NCBI RefSeq assembly: GCF_023094245.1
Contig: NZ_JALMEW010000005.1
Coordinates: 310,001 to 374,000, forward strand
DNA from: Halomonas getboli
GTDB taxonomy: Bacteria; Pseudomonadota; Gammaproteobacteria; Pseudomonadales; Halomonadaceae
DNA length: 64,000 bases
Reading direction: 5' to 3'
Of the stretch, positions 54,172 to 64,000 are shown piece by piece; within the stretch, counting starts at the first letter, position 1, and every line of letters begins with the position of its first letter. The translations under genes and the position numbers were made by a program. The notes beneath the pieces are model-generated. The model ran no database searches, had not been told where the DNA came from, and saw only the letters and a list, made by a program, of their open reading frames with translations.

Positions 54172-56076
54172 ATGACCACTGCTACTCGTGAAGAGACTCT
54201 CGGCTTCCAGACCGAGGTCAAGCAACTGCTGCACCTGATGATCCACTCCCTGTACTCCAACAGGGAGATCTTCCTGCGCGAGCTGATCTCCAACGCCGCC
54301 GACGCCTGCGACAAGCTGCGCTACGCCGCGCTGGACAACGATGCCCTGTACGAAGGCGACAGCGAGCTGCGCATCGAGATCGAGCACGATGCCGAGGCCG
54401 GCACCGTGACCGTGCGCGACAACGGCATCGGCATGAATCGCGACGAGGTGATCGAGAACCTCGGCACCATCGCCCGCAGTGGCACTGCCGAGTTCCTCAA
54501 GCAGCTCTCCGGCGAGCAGCAGAAGGACGCGCGCCTGATCGGCCAGTTCGGCGTCGGCTTCTATTCCGGCTTCATCGTCGCCGACGAGGTCACGGTGCGC
54601 ACCCGCAAGGCGGGCACCGATCAGGGCGAAGGCGTCGAATGGCACTCCCGCGGCGAGGGCGAATTCAGCGTCGCCGACATCGAGCGCGAGGTGCACGGCA
54701 CCGAGATCGTGCTGCACCTCAAGGAAGACGCCGGCGAGTTCGCCGACGACTTCCGCCTGCAGAACCTGGTGCGCAAGTACTCCGACCACATCGAAGTGCC
54801 GGTGCGCATGCCCAAGGTCGAGGCCGCCCGCGACGAGGACGGCAACGAGATCGAGGGCAGCGAGACCGTCAGCTGGGAGACCGTCAACGAGGCCACCGCG
54901 CTGTGGGTGCGCCCCAAGAGCGAGCTCACCGACGACGAGTACAAGGCCTTCTACAAGCACGTGGCCCACGACTTCAGCGATCCGCTGACCTGGAGCCACA
55001 ACAAGGTCGAGGGCAAGCTCGAGTACACCAGCCTGCTCTACGTGCCGGGCCGCGCCCCGTTCGACCTCTACGAGCGTGACGGCGCACGGGGCGTGAAGCT
55101 CTACGTGCAGCGCGTCTTCATCATGGACGACGCCGAGCAGTTCCTGCCGCTCTACCTGCGCTTCGTGAAGGGCGTGCTGGACACTCGCGATCTGTCGCTC
55201 AACGTCTCCCGCGAGCTGCTGCAGCAGGACCCGCAGGTCGAGAAGATCAAGAGCGCGCTGACCAAGCGTTCCCTCGACATGCTCAAGAAGCTGGCCAAGG
55301 ACCCCGAGGCCTACCAGACCTTCTGGAACACCTTCGGTAGCGTGCTCAAGGAAGGCCCGGCGGAGGATCACGCCAACCGCGAGAAGATCGCCGGCCTGCT
55401 GCGCTTCTCCAGCACCCACACCGACAGCGCCACCCAGGACCAGTCGCTGGCCGACTACCTCGGGCGCATGAAGGAAGGGCAGGAGAAGATCTACTACATC
55501 GTCGCCGACGGCTTCAACGCGACCAAGAACAGCCCGCATCTGGAGATCTTCCGCAAGAAGGGCATCGAGGTCCTGCTGCTTCACGATCGCATCGACGAGT
55601 GGCTGATGAGCCACCTCACCGAGTTCGAGGGCAAGAAGTTCGTCGACGTCGCCAAGGGCGACCTGGATCTCGGCGAAGTCGAGGACGAGGAAGAGAAGAA
55701 GGCTCAGGAAGAGACCGCCAAGGCCAAGGAAGACCTGATCAAGCGCGTCAAGGAAGCGCTCGGTGACGAGGTCCAGGAGGTCAAGGTGACCCATCGTCTG
55801 ACCGATTCCCCGGCCTGCGTGGTGCTGCCGGAACACGAGATGGGCTACCAGATGCGCCGCATCATGGAAGCCGCCGGCCAGCCGCTGCCCGAGGTCAAGC
55901 CGATCCTCGAGCTCAACCCCGAGCATGCCCTGGTGGCGCGCCTCGAGAGCGTCGAGGGCGACGGCTTTGCCGACCTGTCGCGGATCCTGCTCGACCAGGC
56001 GATCATCGCCGAGGGCGGCCATCTCGACGACCCGGCGGCCTACGTCAAGCGTCTGAACGCCCTGCTGAGCGCCTGA
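54172..56076 (+). CDS. htpG: Molecular chaperone HtpG (Hsp90)
   Basis: The 634-residue chaperone has the GHKL ATPase domain with [20 protein letters not shown], the nucleotide-binding DNGIGM and [10 protein letters not shown] middle domain follows ([40 protein letters not shown]), then a C-terminal dimerisation domain. The length equals that of E. coli HtpG. No heat-shock promoter was recognised with confidence upstream. A strong terminator follows. Confidence 0.97.
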   Translation: MTTATREETLGFQTEVKQLLHLMIHSLYSNREIFLRELISNAADACDKLRYAALDNDALYEGDSELRIEIEHDAEAGTVTVRDNGIGMNRDEVIENLGTIARSGTAEFLKQLSGEQQKDARLIGQFGVGFYSGFIVADEVTVRTRKAGTDQGEGVEWHSRGEGEFSVADIEREVHGTEIVLHLKEDAGEFADDFRLQNLVRKYSDHIEVPVRMPKVEAARDEDGNEIEGSETVSWETVNEATALWVRPKSELTDDEYKAFYKHVAHDFSDPLTWSHNKVEGKLEYTSLLYVPGRAPFDLYERDGARGVKLYVQRVFIMDDAEQFLPLYLRFVKGVLDTRDLSLNVSRELLQQDPQVEKIKSALTKRSLDMLKKLAKDPEAYQTFWNTFGSVLKEGPAEDHANREKIAGLLRFSSTHTDSATQDQSLADYLGRMKEGQEKIYYIVADGFNATKNSPHLEIFRKKGIEVLLLHDRIDEWLMSHLTEFEGKKFVDVAKGDLDLGEVEDEEEKKAQEETAKAKEDLIKRVKEALGDEVQEVKVTHRLTDSPACVVLPEHEMGYQMRRIMEAAGQPLPEVKPILELNPEHALVARLESVEGDGFADLSRILLDQAIIAEGGHLDDPAAYVKRLNALLSA

Positions 56077-56119
56077 TAGCGGCGCCCCGAGCGCCGGTGC
56101 CGCCCGACGGCATCCAGCA

Positions 56120-56157
56120 CGCGCCGACCACCCTGAGGTGGTCGGCGCGTTTTTTTT
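56120..56157 (+). terminator. Terminator after htpG
   Basis: CGCGCCGACCACC / GGTGGTCGGCGCG is a 13-bp perfect stem with a CTGA loop and is followed by eight T. Confidence 0.97.
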
Positions 56158-56257
56158 CTGCCTGCCGACCGGCATGGCTTGCCGCCTGCTTGCCCTCCGG
56201 CGCCTGGTCGCCCTCGCGGCAAGGCGTGCCGTCGTACCGCGCCCCATTGCTTGACCT

Positions 56258-56323
56258 TGACGTTCACGTCATATCAAACGTGCATTTTTTCAAGGACATA
56301 TCGTTTCCGACAGCGACGCTGTC
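56258..56323. promoter_or_regulatory. Two inverted repeats in the pntAB upstream region
   Basis: The 337-bp gap before pntA contains TGACGT-TC-ACGTCA at 56258-56271 and GACAGC-GAC-GCTGTC at 56309-56323. The first overlaps a TTGACC/TTGACG promoter-like stretch. They may be binding sites for a regulator of transhydrogenase expression. No gene is supported here. Confidence 0.4.
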
Positions 56324-56413
56324 ATGGCCGTCATGCGGGTTGAGATTCCCCGCGAGCTAGGCAAGACTGCTGTGTTTTGAAAGTTTCCATAACGCCAAAA
56401 CGGGAGATCCAAC

Positions 56414-57985
56414 GTGAAGATTGGTGCACCCAAGGAGCACGCCCCCGGCGAAGCGCGCGTCGCGCTGACGCCGGAGAGTGCCCAACAGATCCAGAAGCTG
56501 GGACACGAATGCCTGATCGAGGCCGGCGCCGGTGCGGCCGCCGGGTTCGATGACGACGCCTACCGTTCGGCCGGCGTCACCGTCGTCGACGGCGCCGAGG
56601 CGCTGTGGAACGCCGCCGAGGTGGTGGTCAAGGTCCGCGAGCCGGTCGAGGAAGAGGTGGGCTACCTCGAGAAGGGCAAGACCCTGATCTCGTTCTTCTG
56701 GCCGGCCCAGAACGAACCGCTGCTGGAGCGCTGCCGCGACACCGGCGCCAACGTCATCGCCATGGACATGGTGCCGCGTATCTCGCGGGCCCAGAAGATG
56801 GACGCCCTGTCGTCCACCGCCAACATCGCCGGCTACCGTGCGGTGATCGAGGCCGGTAACCAGTTCGGGCGCTTCTTCACCGGCCAGGTGACCGCCGCGG
56901 GCAAGGTGCCGCCGGCCAAGGTGCTGATCGTCGGCGCCGGCGTCGCTGGGCTCGCCGCCATCGGCACCGCGACCAGCCTCGGCGCCGTGGTGCGCGCCTT
57001 CGACGTGCGCCCCGAAGTGGCCGAGCAGATCGAGTCCATGGGCGCCGAGTTCCTGTTCCTCGACTTCGAGGACAGCCAGGACGGCTCGGGCAGCGGCGGG
57101 TATGCGGCGCCCTCGAGCCCCGAGTTCCGCGAGAAGCAGCTGGCGCTGTTCCGCGAGCAGGCTCCCGAGGTCGACATCGTCATCACCACCGCGCTGATCC
57201 CCGGCCGTCCGGCACCCAAGCTGTGGCTCGAGGACATGGTCAAGGCCATGAAGCCGGGCTCGGTGATCGTCGACCTGGCCGCCGAGAAGGGCGGCAACTG
57301 CGACCTGACCGTGCCGGACCAGCGCGTGGTCACCGACAACGGCGTGATCGTGGTCGGCTACACCGACTTCCCGTCGCGCATGGCGACCCAGGCCTCGCTG
57401 CTCTACGCCACCAACATCCGTCACATGCTGACCGACCTGACGCCGGAGAAGGATGGCGTCATCAATCACAACATGGACGACGACGTCATCCGCGGCGCCA
57501 CCGTGGCCTTCGAAGGCGACATCACCTTCCCGCCGCCCCCGCCCAAGGTGCAGGCGATCGCCGCGGCCAAGCCGAAGCCGAAGGAGCCCGAGCCCACGCC
57601 GGAGGAGAAGAAGGCCGCCGAACACGCCGCCTTCGTGTCCCAGACCAAGCGTCAGGCGACGCTGCTGGGCGTCGGCGGTGCGCTGATGCTGCTGCTCGGG
57701 CAGGTGGCGCCGGCGTCGTTCATGTCGCACTTCATCGTCTTCGCCCTGGCCTGCTTCGTGGGCTTCCAGGTGATCTGGGGCGTCAGCCACTCGCTGCACA
57801 CCCCGCTGATGGCCGTGACCAACGCCATCTCCGGCATCATCGTGCTCGGCGCGGTGCTGCAGATCGGCTCCGGCAGCGTCCTGGTGAGCCTGCTTGCCGG
57901 CATTTCGGTGCTGATCGCCACCATCAACATCGTGGGGGGCTTCCAGGTCACGCGCCGGATGCTCGCCATGTTCCAGAAATCCTGA
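56414..57985 (+). CDS. pntA: Proton-translocating NAD(P) transhydrogenase, alpha subunit
   Basis: The 523-residue protein begins with GTG at 56414 after CGGGAGAT. It has the NAD(H)-binding domain I (about 1-380, with [40 protein letters not shown] and [20 protein letters not shown]) and four C-terminal membrane helices (about 415-520). With PntB it uses the proton gradient to reduce NADP+ with NADH. The start of pntB lies 16 bases further. NADPH made here could help balance the redox load from betaine oxidation, but that is speculation. Confidence 0.95.
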   Translation: MKIGAPKEHAPGEARVALTPESAQQIQKLGHECLIEAGAGAAAGFDDDAYRSAGVTVVDGAEALWNAAEVVVKVREPVEEEVGYLEKGKTLISFFWPAQNEPLLERCRDTGANVIAMDMVPRISRAQKMDALSSTANIAGYRAVIEAGNQFGRFFTGQVTAAGKVPPAKVLIVGAGVAGLAAIGTATSLGAVVRAFDVRPEVAEQIESMGAEFLFLDFEDSQDGSGSGGYAAPSSPEFREKQLALFREQAPEVDIVITTALIPGRPAPKLWLEDMVKAMKPGSVIVDLAAEKGGNCDLTVPDQRVVTDNGVIVVGYTDFPSRMATQASLLYATNIRHMLTDLTPEKDGVINHNMDDDVIRGATVAFEGDITFPPPPPKVQAIAAAKPKPKEPEPTPEEKKAAEHAAFVSQTKRQATLLGVGGALMLLLGQVAPASFMSHFIVFALACFVGFQVIWGVSHSLHTPLMAVTNAISGIIVLGAVLQIGSGSVLVSLLAGISVLIATINIVGGFQVTRRMLAMFQKS

Positions 57986-58001
57986 GGCCGGAGAACGATC
58001 A

Positions 58002-59444
58002 ATGTTGGGACAAGGTTTCGTATCTGCCGCCTCGATCGCGGCAAGCGTACTGTTCATCCTCTCGCTGGGGGGCTTGAGCAACCAGGAGAAGGCCAAGCGT
58101 GCCGTCTGGTACGGCATCATCGGCATGGCCGTGGCCGTCTTCTTCACCGGCCTGGGGCCGGGCATCGGCGGCTACTGGTGGATGCTGCCGATGATGATCA
58201 TCGGCGCCGTCATCGGTGCCTATCTGGCCAAGAAGGTCGAGATGACCGAGATGCCGCAGCTGGTGGCGGCACTGCACAGCTTCGTCGGCCTGGCGGCGGT
58301 GTTCGTCGGCTTCAACGCCGACCTGGAGCGTCGTCGCGTGCTGGCCAGCCAGCTGGCCGAGCAGGGCGCCGAGGGCTTCTCGGCCTTCGCCGCCCTGCTG
58401 GCGCACAAGACGCCGGCGGAGCTCACCTTCCTGCAGATCGAGGTGGTGCTCGGCGTGTTCATCGGTGCGGTGACCTTCACCGGCTCGGTGATCGCCTTCG
58501 GCAAGCTGGCCGGCAAGGTCGACGGCAAGCCGAAGCAGCTGCCCGGCGGCCACCTGCTGAACGCCGGTGCCGCGGCGCTGGCCGTGGTGCTGGCGATGCT
58601 CTACTTCAACGGCGCGGGTTTCTGGACCCTGCTGCTCGTCGCGCTGCTGGCCTTCTTCATCGGCTACCACCTGATCATGGGCATCGGCGGCGCCGACATG
58701 CCGGTGGTGGTGTCGATGCTGAACAGCTACTCCGGCTGGGCCGCGGCGGCCATCGGCTTCACGCTGTCCAATGACCTGCTGATCGTGGTCGGCGCCCTGG
58801 TGGGCTCCTCCGGTGCGATTCTCTCCTACATCATGTGCAAGGCGATGAACCGCAACTTCGTCAACGTGATCCTGGGCGGCTTCGGCGGCAGCAAGGGCCC
58901 GGCGGCGGAGATCGAGGGCGAGCAGGTCGCCATCGACACCGCCGGGGTGGCCAGCGCGCTGAACGACGCCGACAGCGTGGTCATCGTGCCGGGCTACGGC
59001 ATGGCGGTGGCCCAGGCGCAGAACGCGGTCAGCGAGCTGACCCGCAAGCTGCGCAGCGCCGGCAAGAACGTGCGCTTCGGCATCCACCCGGTCGCCGGCC
59101 GCCTGCCGGGGCACATGAACGTGCTGCTGGCCGAGGCCAAGGTGCCCTACGACATCGTGCTCGAGATGGACGAGATCAACGACGATTTCGCCAGCACCGA
59201 CGTGGTGATCGTCATCGGCTCCAACGACATCGTCAATCCGGCCGCCCAGGAAGACCCGAACAGCCCGATCGCCGGCATGCCGGTGCTGAAGGTCTGGGAA
59301 GCCAAGAACGTGTTCGTCTGCAAGCGTGGCCAGGGTACCGGCTACTCCGGCATCGAGAACCCGCTGTTCTTCAAGGAGAACACGCGGATGCTCTACGGCG
59401 ATGCCCGTTCGAGCATCGACACCCTGGTGCCGCTGATCGACTGA
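58002..59444 (+). CDS. pntB: Proton-translocating NAD(P) transhydrogenase, beta subunit
   Basis: The 480-residue protein has about nine membrane helices ([23 protein letters not shown] start, [40 protein letters not shown]) and the C-terminal NADP(H)-binding domain III, with [40 protein letters not shown] and [20 protein letters not shown]. It forms the transhydrogenase with PntA. A terminator follows. Confidence 0.95.
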   Translation: MLGQGFVSAASIAASVLFILSLGGLSNQEKAKRAVWYGIIGMAVAVFFTGLGPGIGGYWWMLPMMIIGAVIGAYLAKKVEMTEMPQLVAALHSFVGLAAVFVGFNADLERRRVLASQLAEQGAEGFSAFAALLAHKTPAELTFLQIEVVLGVFIGAVTFTGSVIAFGKLAGKVDGKPKQLPGGHLLNAGAAALAVVLAMLYFNGAGFWTLLLVALLAFFIGYHLIMGIGGADMPVVVSMLNSYSGWAAAAIGFTLSNDLLIVVGALVGSSGAILSYIMCKAMNRNFVNVILGGFGGSKGPAAEIEGEQVAIDTAGVASALNDADSVVIVPGYGMAVAQAQNAVSELTRKLRSAGKNVRFGIHPVAGRLPGHMNVLLAEAKVPYDIVLEMDEINDDFASTDVVIVIGSNDIVNPAAQEDPNSPIAGMPVLKVWEAKNVFVCKRGQGTGYSGIENPLFFKENTRMLYGDARSSIDTLVPLID

Positions 59445-59488
59445 TCCGCCGTGCGGGCCGCCGCGGCGGCCCGCCGCCAGGAGTCAAG

Positions 59489-59511
59489 ACGCCCCCTCAG
59501 GGGGCGTTTTT
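59489..59511 (+). terminator. Terminator after pntB
   Basis: ACGCCCCCT / AGGGGGCGT with a single-base centre is followed by TTTTCGTT. Confidence 0.88.
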
Positions 59512-59550
59512 CGTTACAATCGCCGGACCATTTCCAGTCTCGGGGCGACC

Positions 59551-60663
59551 ATGTCCGACGATCAACGCCTTGATCGCAGCAATCCTGATGGCCACCGCGA
59601 TGAGCGCAGTCAGCGGGTGGCGGTGCTCGGTGGCGGCAGCTTCGGCACGGCGCTGGCCAGCATCGCTGCCGACAACGGCTTCGAGGTGCGCCAGTGGCTG
59701 CGCGACCCGGCGCTGGTCGAGCAGATCAACCGCGAGCATCGCAACGGCCGCTATCTGCCCGACTACGCCATCAATCCCGCCGTGAAGGCCTCGAACGCCT
59801 TCGAGGACGTGCTGCCCGGCGCCGGCCTGGTGCTGGTGGCGATCCCGTCTCAGGCCTTCCGCCAGGTAGTGCGCCAGGCGCTGCCCTGGATGACGCCGTC
59901 CCAGATCCTGGTCAGCACCACCAAGGGCATCCAGGAGGACGGCTTCAAGCTGATGAGCCAGATCCTCGAGGAGGAAACCGGCTTCACCCACATCGGCGTG
60001 CTCTCCGGCCCCAACCTGGCCACCGAGGTCGCCGAGCGCCAGCTCACCGCCACGGTGATCGCCAGTGACGATCCGCTGACCCGCACCCGGGTGCAGACGG
60101 CGCTGGGCTGCGACTACTTCCGCGTCTATGCCAGCAACGACCGCTACGGCGTCGAGCTGGGCGGGGCGCTGAAGAACGTCTACGCCATCGCCGCCGGCAT
60201 GGCCGCGGCGCTGGGCATGGGCGAGAACACCCGCAGCATGCTGATGACCCGGGCGCTGGCCGAGATGGGGCGCTTCGCCGTGGCCCGGGGCGCCAACCCC
60301 ATGACCTTCCTCGGTCTGGCCGGCGTCGGCGACCTGATCGTCACCTGCTCGTCGAGCCGCTCGCGCAACTACCGGGTCGGCTTCGCCCTGGGCGAGGGGC
60401 GCACCCTCGACGAGGCCGTCGAGGCGCTGGGCCAGGTCGCCGAGGGCGTCAACACCGTGCGCCTGGTGCGCGACAAGGCCCGCGAGGAAGGCGTCTACAT
60501 GCCGATCGCCGAGGGGCTCTATCAGGTGCTGTTCGAGGGCGTGCCCGCGCGCGAGATGGCGCGGCTGCTGATGCGCGGCGAGCAGAGCAGCGACGTCGAG
60601 TTCGTGCTCTCGCGGGAGAACGTGCAGCAGGACCATCGCGACACCGGAGGCGGCCATGACTGA
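59551..60663 (+). CDS. gpsA: Glycerol-3-phosphate dehydrogenase (NAD(P)+)
   Basis: The 370-residue enzyme reduces dihydroxyacetone phosphate to glycerol-3-phosphate for phospholipid synthesis. The cofactor motif is [20 protein letters not shown] at about residues 24-43; further blocks are [40 protein letters not shown] and the active-site region [20 protein letters not shown]. It is slightly longer than E. coli GpsA owing to a polar N-terminal extension of about 20 residues, which could mean a later true start, although no other good start is seen. It overlaps sixA by 8 bases. Confidence 0.94.
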   Translation: MSDDQRLDRSNPDGHRDERSQRVAVLGGGSFGTALASIAADNGFEVRQWLRDPALVEQINREHRNGRYLPDYAINPAVKASNAFEDVLPGAGLVLVAIPSQAFRQVVRQALPWMTPSQILVSTTKGIQEDGFKLMSQILEEETGFTHIGVLSGPNLATEVAERQLTATVIASDDPLTRTRVQTALGCDYFRVYASNDRYGVELGGALKNVYAIAAGMAAALGMGENTRSMLMTRALAEMGRFAVARGANPMTFLGLAGVGDLIVTCSSSRSRNYRVGFALGEGRTLDEAVEALGQVAEGVNTVRLVRDKAREEGVYMPIAEGLYQVLFEGVPAREMARLLMRGEQSSDVEFVLSRENVQQDHRDTGGGHD

Positions 60664-61138
60664 ACCGCTGCTGATCATGCGCCACGGCGAGGCCGGGCCG
60701 GGTAGCCCCGACCCGCTCCGCGAGCTGACCGCTCGCGGCATCGACGAGGCCGCCCGCATGGGCGCCTGGCTGGCCGGGCGAGAGTATCTCGATGCCGCGC
60801 GACTGCGGTTGGTGGCGAGCCCGTATCGACGTGCCCAGCAGACCGCGGCGTGGGTTGGCGAGGCACTCGGCGTGCCGGTGGAGACGCTGTCCTGCATCAC
60901 CCCGGACGATCCGCCCCAGGCGGTGGTCGACTGGCTGCTCGAGCAGGACGACGACCGCCCGCTGCTGCTGGTCAGCCACATGCCGCTGGTGGGGGCGCTC
61001 ACGGGGCTGCTGGTCGAGGGGCGCGGCGATCGCGGCCTCGGCTTTCCCACTGCCGCCGTCGCCGAGCTCGACGCCGAGGTTCGGGCGGCCGGCTGCGCGC
61101 GGCTGCGTCGTGTCACGTCCCCCGCCGACATAACCTGA
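60656..61138 (+). CDS. sixA: Phosphohistidine phosphatase SixA
   Basis: The 160-residue histidine-phosphatase-superfamily protein has the RHG motif in [40 protein letters not shown], and [19 protein letters not shown] with the second catalytic His. SixA removes phosphate from histidine of phosphotransfer proteins (ArcB or nitrogen PTS in E. coli). It starts within the end of gpsA, indicating translational coupling. Confidence 0.9.
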   Translation: MTEPLLIMRHGEAGPGSPDPLRELTARGIDEAARMGAWLAGREYLDAARLRLVASPYRRAQQTAAWVGEALGVPVETLSCITPDDPPQAVVDWLLEQDDDRPLLLVSHMPLVGALTGLLVEGRGDRGLGFPTAAVAELDAEVRAAGCARLRRVTSPADIT

Positions 61139-61158
61139 GCGAAGAAAGGGCCGCATCC

Positions 61159-61479
61159 ATGAGCTATATCGTCAATAACCGCATCCACGTGAACCCGGGC
61201 TTCGAGGACGAATTCGAGGCCCGCTTCCGCGCCCGCGCCGGGGAGATCGACAAGCAGCCGGGATTCGTCGCCATGCGCGTACTGCGCCCCCAGGGCAACC
61301 AGGCGCCCTACGTGGTGGAGACCGAGTGGGAGAGCCAGGACGCCTTCCGCGCCTGGGTGGGCAGCGATGACTTCCAGCGTGCCCACGCCAACCCGCTGCC
61401 GGCGGAGGCCACTGCCGAGGGCGGAGGCATCGAGCAGTTCGAGGTGGTCGAGGGCACCGTGGCCGGCGCCTATCGCTGA
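61159..61479 (+). CDS. Small antibiotic biosynthesis monooxygenase (ABM) domain protein
   Basis: The 106-residue protein has the ABM ferredoxin-like fold: IVNNRIHVNPGFEDEFEARF, QPGFVAMRVLRPQG, YVVETEWESQDAFRAWVGSD and FQRAHANPLP. It resembles HmoA-like heme-degrading monooxygenases, in which a His or Asn near that last segment contacts heme, but no heme ligand is certain. The ATG at 61159 is preceded by GAAGAAAGGG. It is 20 bases after sixA and is the last gene before a strong terminator. Confidence 0.82.
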   Translation: MSYIVNNRIHVNPGFEDEFEARFRARAGEIDKQPGFVAMRVLRPQGNQAPYVVETEWESQDAFRAWVGSDDFQRAHANPLPAEATAEGGGIEQFEVVEGTVAGAYR

Positions 61480-61503
61480 TCCGGCGACGCTTGCCATGCC
61501 ACC

Positions 61504-61537
61504 ACGACGACGGCGCCCCGCGGGGCGCCGTCGTCGT
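61504..61537. terminator. Perfect 34-bp palindrome terminating two converging genes
   Basis: ACGACGACGGCGCCCCG and its complement meet without a loop. It lies between the ABM gene and the end of the converging AEC transporter and can act in both directions. Confidence 0.8.
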
Positions 61538-61558
61538 TTCCGGCGTCGGGCAAACGGC

Positions 61559-62518
61559 CTATATCAGGCCCGCGGCGCGTAGGGTGAAGATTCCCAGCGT
61601 CACCGTGATGCTGGCCATCAGCGTGGTCATGGCGATGATGTTGGCGGTCAGGGTCTCGTCGTTGCCCATGGCCTTGGCCATCACGAAGGCGGCCGCGGCG
61701 GTGGGGCTGGCGAAGAACAGGAACAGCACGCCCAGCGCCGGGCCAGTGAAGCCCGCCAACACGGCCAGCAGCGTGGCCAAGGCCGGCACCACCACCATCT
61801 TGGCCAGGCTGGCGCTGACGGTGGTGCGATAGCCCTTCTTCAGCGCGCGGGTGGAGAGCGTGGCGCCGATGCAGATCAGTGCCAGGGGCAGGGTCAGCGA
61901 GGCGAAGTAGTCGCCGGTGGTAGTGAGCCAGGCGGGCAGCGGGATCTCGAATACGGCGAAGGGCGTGGCCGCGATCACCGCGAGGATCAGCGGGTTGGTC
62001 ACGATGTGGCGCACGATGTTGCCCCAGTCGACGCCCTTGTCGCCTTCCTTTCGGGGCTGGTAGGTGGCCAGCGCGATCACCGACAGCACGTTGTAGCTCA
62101 GGATCACCACGCCCAGCAGCAGGCCGCCCAGCGACAGGCCCTCGTCACCGTACATGCCGGCGGCCAGGGCCAGCCCGACGATGCCGCAGTTGCCACGAAA
62201 CGCGCCCTGGACGTAGACGCCGCGCAGCGGTCGCCGCACGCGCAGTAGCGCCCAGCCCCAGGTGGCGGCGAAGCTCAGCAGGGTGGCGAGAGCGAAGAAG
62301 GTCAGCATCCAGGGATCGAGCGTCGCCTCGAGATCGGCGTCGGCCAGGCCGAAGAACAGCATGGCCGGCAGGGTGCCGCGGAAGACCAGCCGGGATGCCG
62401 TGTTGACGAAGGCCTGGTCGATCCAATGGAAGCGCTTCAGGCCGATGCCGATGAAGACCATGGCGAACACCGGCAGGGTGATGTTCAGCGTCGAGAGGAA
62501 GATGTCGATCAATGACAT
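61559..62518 (-). CDS. AEC-family transporter (auxin efflux carrier superfamily)
   Basis: The 319-residue protein has about ten membrane segments in two inverted halves. AEC blocks include LPVFAMVFIGIGLKRFHWID, FRGNCGIVGLALAAGMYGDE with the conserved Asn-cross-over region, and a second half with ASLTLPLALICIGATLS and LFLFFASPTAAAAFVMAKAM. Members carry malate, malonate or other carboxylates. The ATG at 62518 fits the family start; one at 62575 would add a polar leader and also lacks a good ribosome-binding site. It is divergent from the kdgD operon. Confidence 0.88.
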   Translation of the reverse strand: MSLIDIFLSTLNITLPVFAMVFIGIGLKRFHWIDQAFVNTASRLVFRGTLPAMLFFGLADADLEATLDPWMLTFFALATLLSFAATWGWALLRVRRPLRGVYVQGAFRGNCGIVGLALAAGMYGDEGLSLGGLLLGVVILSYNVLSVIALATYQPRKEGDKGVDWGNIVRHIVTNPLILAVIAATPFAVFEIPLPAWLTTTGDYFASLTLPLALICIGATLSTRALKKGYRTTVSASLAKMVVVPALATLLAVLAGFTGPALGVLFLFFASPTAAAAFVMAKAMGNDETLTANIIAMTTLMASITVTLGIFTLRAAGLI

Positions 62519-62611
62519 TGCTGCGTCCAGGGCGGGGAGGGGCGTGCTGCTGCAACTTTGGTCTAAATCTACCATAGCGCCTGTTGTCAGTCAGTCGAGG
62601 GGCCGCTAGTT

Positions 62612-62634
62612 TGTCATTTGTATGATGTATGACA
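62612..62634. promoter_or_regulatory. Inverted repeat TGTCAT-N11-ATGACA upstream of kdgD
   Basis: The AT-rich stretch between the AEC gene and kdgD contains TGTCAT (62612-62617) and ATGACA (62629-62634), with TTGTATGATGT between them. The form resembles operators of GntR/FadR-type sugar-acid regulators, but no such regulator lies in the window. Confidence 0.45.
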
Positions 62635-62712
62635 TGAGGACGACGCCTTCCTCGTGTCCCTCCCGGCCAGACGAGACGGCCAGACGAGACGGATAGACAA
62701 GAGGACGATCAG

Positions 62713-63630
62713 GTGACCTTTACACGCGAAGATGTCAAACGAGCGATCAGTGACGGGCTGCTTTCCTTCCCGATCACCGATTTCGACGCCGAGGGGCGTT
62801 TCGATGCCGAGCGCTATCGGCAGCGTCTCGAGTGGTTCATCAGCCACGAGATCTCGGCGGTATTCGTCGCCGGAGGGACCGGAGAATTCTTCAACCTGTC
62901 CCAGGACGAGTTCCGAGAGATCGTGCGCTTGGCGGTGAAGGTCGTCGACGGCAAGCTGCCGGTCATCGCCAGCGCCGGACTGAGCGTGGCCACCGGCAGC
63001 GCCCTGGCGAAGATCGCCGAGGAGGAGGGTGCCGACGGCATTCTGCTGATGCCACCCTACCTGACCGAGTGCCCGCAGGACGGTCTGGTGGAGTACGCCC
63101 GCCGGATCTGCGACTCAACGTCCATCAGCGTGATCTACTACAACCGCGGCAACGGCGTGATGGGGCCGGCTTCCGTGCAACGCCTGGCCGATGCCTGCCC
63201 CAACCTGATCGGTCTCAAGGACGGCAAGGGCGACATGCAGGCCCTTAACCGGATCATCAAGACCGTCGGCGAGCGCCTGGCCTACGTCGGCGGCGTGCCC
63301 ACCGCCGAGATCATGGCCGAGGCCTACCTGGCCGTCGGCGTCAACACCTACTCCAGCGCGGTGTTCAACTTCGTGCCGGACATGGCGGTCACCTTCTACA
63401 AGGCACTGCGCGCCGGCGATACCGATACCGTACGCCGCATCTCCCGCGAGTTCTTCGTGCCCTTCGTCGACCTGCGCGACCACAAGGCCGGCTATGCCGT
63501 CAGCCTGATCAAGGCCGGCGCCGAGATCATCGGGCGTCCCGCCGGTAGCGTTCGCGCGCCGCTGGAGATGCCCAATGCCGAGGAGAAGGCACAGCTGGAA
63601 GCCTTGGTCGAAGCCGCCAAGCGCTACTGA
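62713..63630 (+). CDS. kdgD: 5-Dehydro-4-deoxyglucarate dehydratase
   Basis: The 305-residue DHDPS-family enzyme converts 5-keto-4-deoxyglucarate to 2,5-dioxopentanoate with loss of water and CO2, a step of glucarate and galactarate use. GTG at 62713 follows AAGAGGA. Family features are LLSFPITDFDAEGRFDAERY, VAGGTGEFFNLSQDEF, and the Schiff-base lysine in LIGLKDGKGDM with VIYYNRGN before it. It opens an operon that continues with a tripartite tricarboxylate transporter gene. Confidence 0.92.
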   Translation: MTFTREDVKRAISDGLLSFPITDFDAEGRFDAERYRQRLEWFISHEISAVFVAGGTGEFFNLSQDEFREIVRLAVKVVDGKLPVIASAGLSVATGSALAKIAEEEGADGILLMPPYLTECPQDGLVEYARRICDSTSISVIYYNRGNGVMGPASVQRLADACPNLIGLKDGKGDMQALNRIIKTVGERLAYVGGVPTAEIMAEAYLAVGVNTYSSAVFNFVPDMAVTFYKALRAGDTDTVRRISREFFVPFVDLRDHKAGYAVSLIKAGAEIIGRPAGSVRAPLEMPNAEEKAQLEALVEAAKRY

Positions 63631-63679
63631 GCCTCTCCCTTTCACCCACACCCAACAACGACAGCCAAGAGGTGAATTC

Positions 63680-64000
63680 ATGAGCATGCCCAGCATCTAC
63701 AAGACCCTCGGAACCTCCGTGCTGATGGCCGGCATGGCCTTCGGCGGCTCTGCCGCCATGGCCGCCGACGCGCACCTGCCCGGAAACGTCCGCGTGGTGA
63801 TCGGTTCGACCTCCACCGGCGGGGATACCTACCAGAATTCCAGCATCGTCGCCGACGCCCTGGCCAAGCATCTCGATATCAACATGAAGGTGGACGCGGT
63901 CGGCGCGAGCTCGGCCTTCCGCTTCCTGGATCGTGACCCGCGCGGCAACACCCTGATGATCTTCCACGATCAGTCCTATCTGGGGAACCTGTATGGCGTC
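63680..64000 (+). CDS. TctC/Bug-family substrate-binding protein (N-terminal part)
   Basis: The gene starts at ATG 63680 after AAGAGGTG and runs off the right edge after 107 codons. A Sec signal peptide is visible (LGTSVLMAGMAFGGSAAMAA, cleavage after AMAA or AMAAD), followed by the Bug-type first strand VRVVIGSTSTGGDTYQNSS and MKVDAVGASSAFRFLDRDPR. This family supplies periplasmic binding proteins of tripartite tricarboxylate transporters. Next to kdgD it probably serves glucarate or galactarate uptake. Confidence 0.85.
   Translation, partial: MSMPSIYKTLGTSVLMAGMAFGGSAAMAADAHLPGNVRVVIGSTSTGGDTYQNSSIVADALAKHLDINMKVDAVGASSAFRFLDRDPRGNTLMIFHDQSYLGNLYGV

Overview
The window (about 66% GC, very densely coding, gammaproteobacterial gene content) looks like a chromosomal segment of a Halomonas-type moderate halophile. 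That assignment is inferred from protein similarity and from the prominence of glycine betaine metabolism; no rRNA or tRNA was seen that could confirm it.

Left half (1-32737): an almost complete catabolic route from glycine betaine to serine. The transporter is a BCCT carrier (12394-13968). Glycine betaine is demethylated by the Rieske oxygenase/reductase pair GbcA-GbcB (divergent, 16042-18820). Dimethylglycine is demethylated by DgcA-DgcB with a dedicated electron-transfer flavoprotein (5339-11581), preceded by a dipeptidase and a small conserved partner protein. Sarcosine is oxidised by the four-subunit oxidase SoxBDAG, and glycine goes to serine by GlyA (25153-31786), with PurU closing the one-carbon branch. 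Formaldehyde is handled both by a glutathione-dependent pair (frmA end plus fghA, 1-1307) and by a glutathione-independent dehydrogenase (fdhA, 14214-15407). Two GlxA/AraC-type activators, GbdR-like (1585-2724) and SouR-like (23753-24793), sit beside their likely targets. Unrelated genes between them are mtgA, an IalB-family protein, and an HlyD/FtsX/ABC ATPase export system (19293-23608).

Middle (32738-48972): a TRAP transporter with fused membrane subunits, a DUF4168 protein, a cyclic-nucleotide/CBS/nucleotidyltransferase protein coupled to a DnaQ-like exonuclease, then housekeeping genes cobO, a GNAT acetyltransferase, yajQ, ybaN, pepN, a Kef-like antiporter, a YegS-like lipid kinase and a VOC protein.

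Right part (49039-64000): an acidic lipoprotein with an internal duplication, a cold-shock protein with a long leader, TM2, LysE, a soluble lytic transglycosylase, YkvA, htpG, pntAB, gpsA, sixA, a small ABM-domain protein, an AEC carrier, and the start of a sugar-acid catabolic operon (kdgD, tctC-like) that runs off the right edge.

The most unusual structure is a tandem array immediately downstream of gbcB. The last 139 bp of the gene plus a short spacer is repeated with a 195/196-bp period, giving two extra in-frame copies of the C-terminal ferredoxin tail. Other points of interest are an Ala in place of one expected cluster cysteine in DgcA, three long intergenic inverted repeats built from short purine-rich direct repeats, an internally repeated non-coding stretch after pepN, and several unassigned palindromes in promoter regions. 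No CRISPR array, prophage, insertion sequence or clear novel defence system was found.
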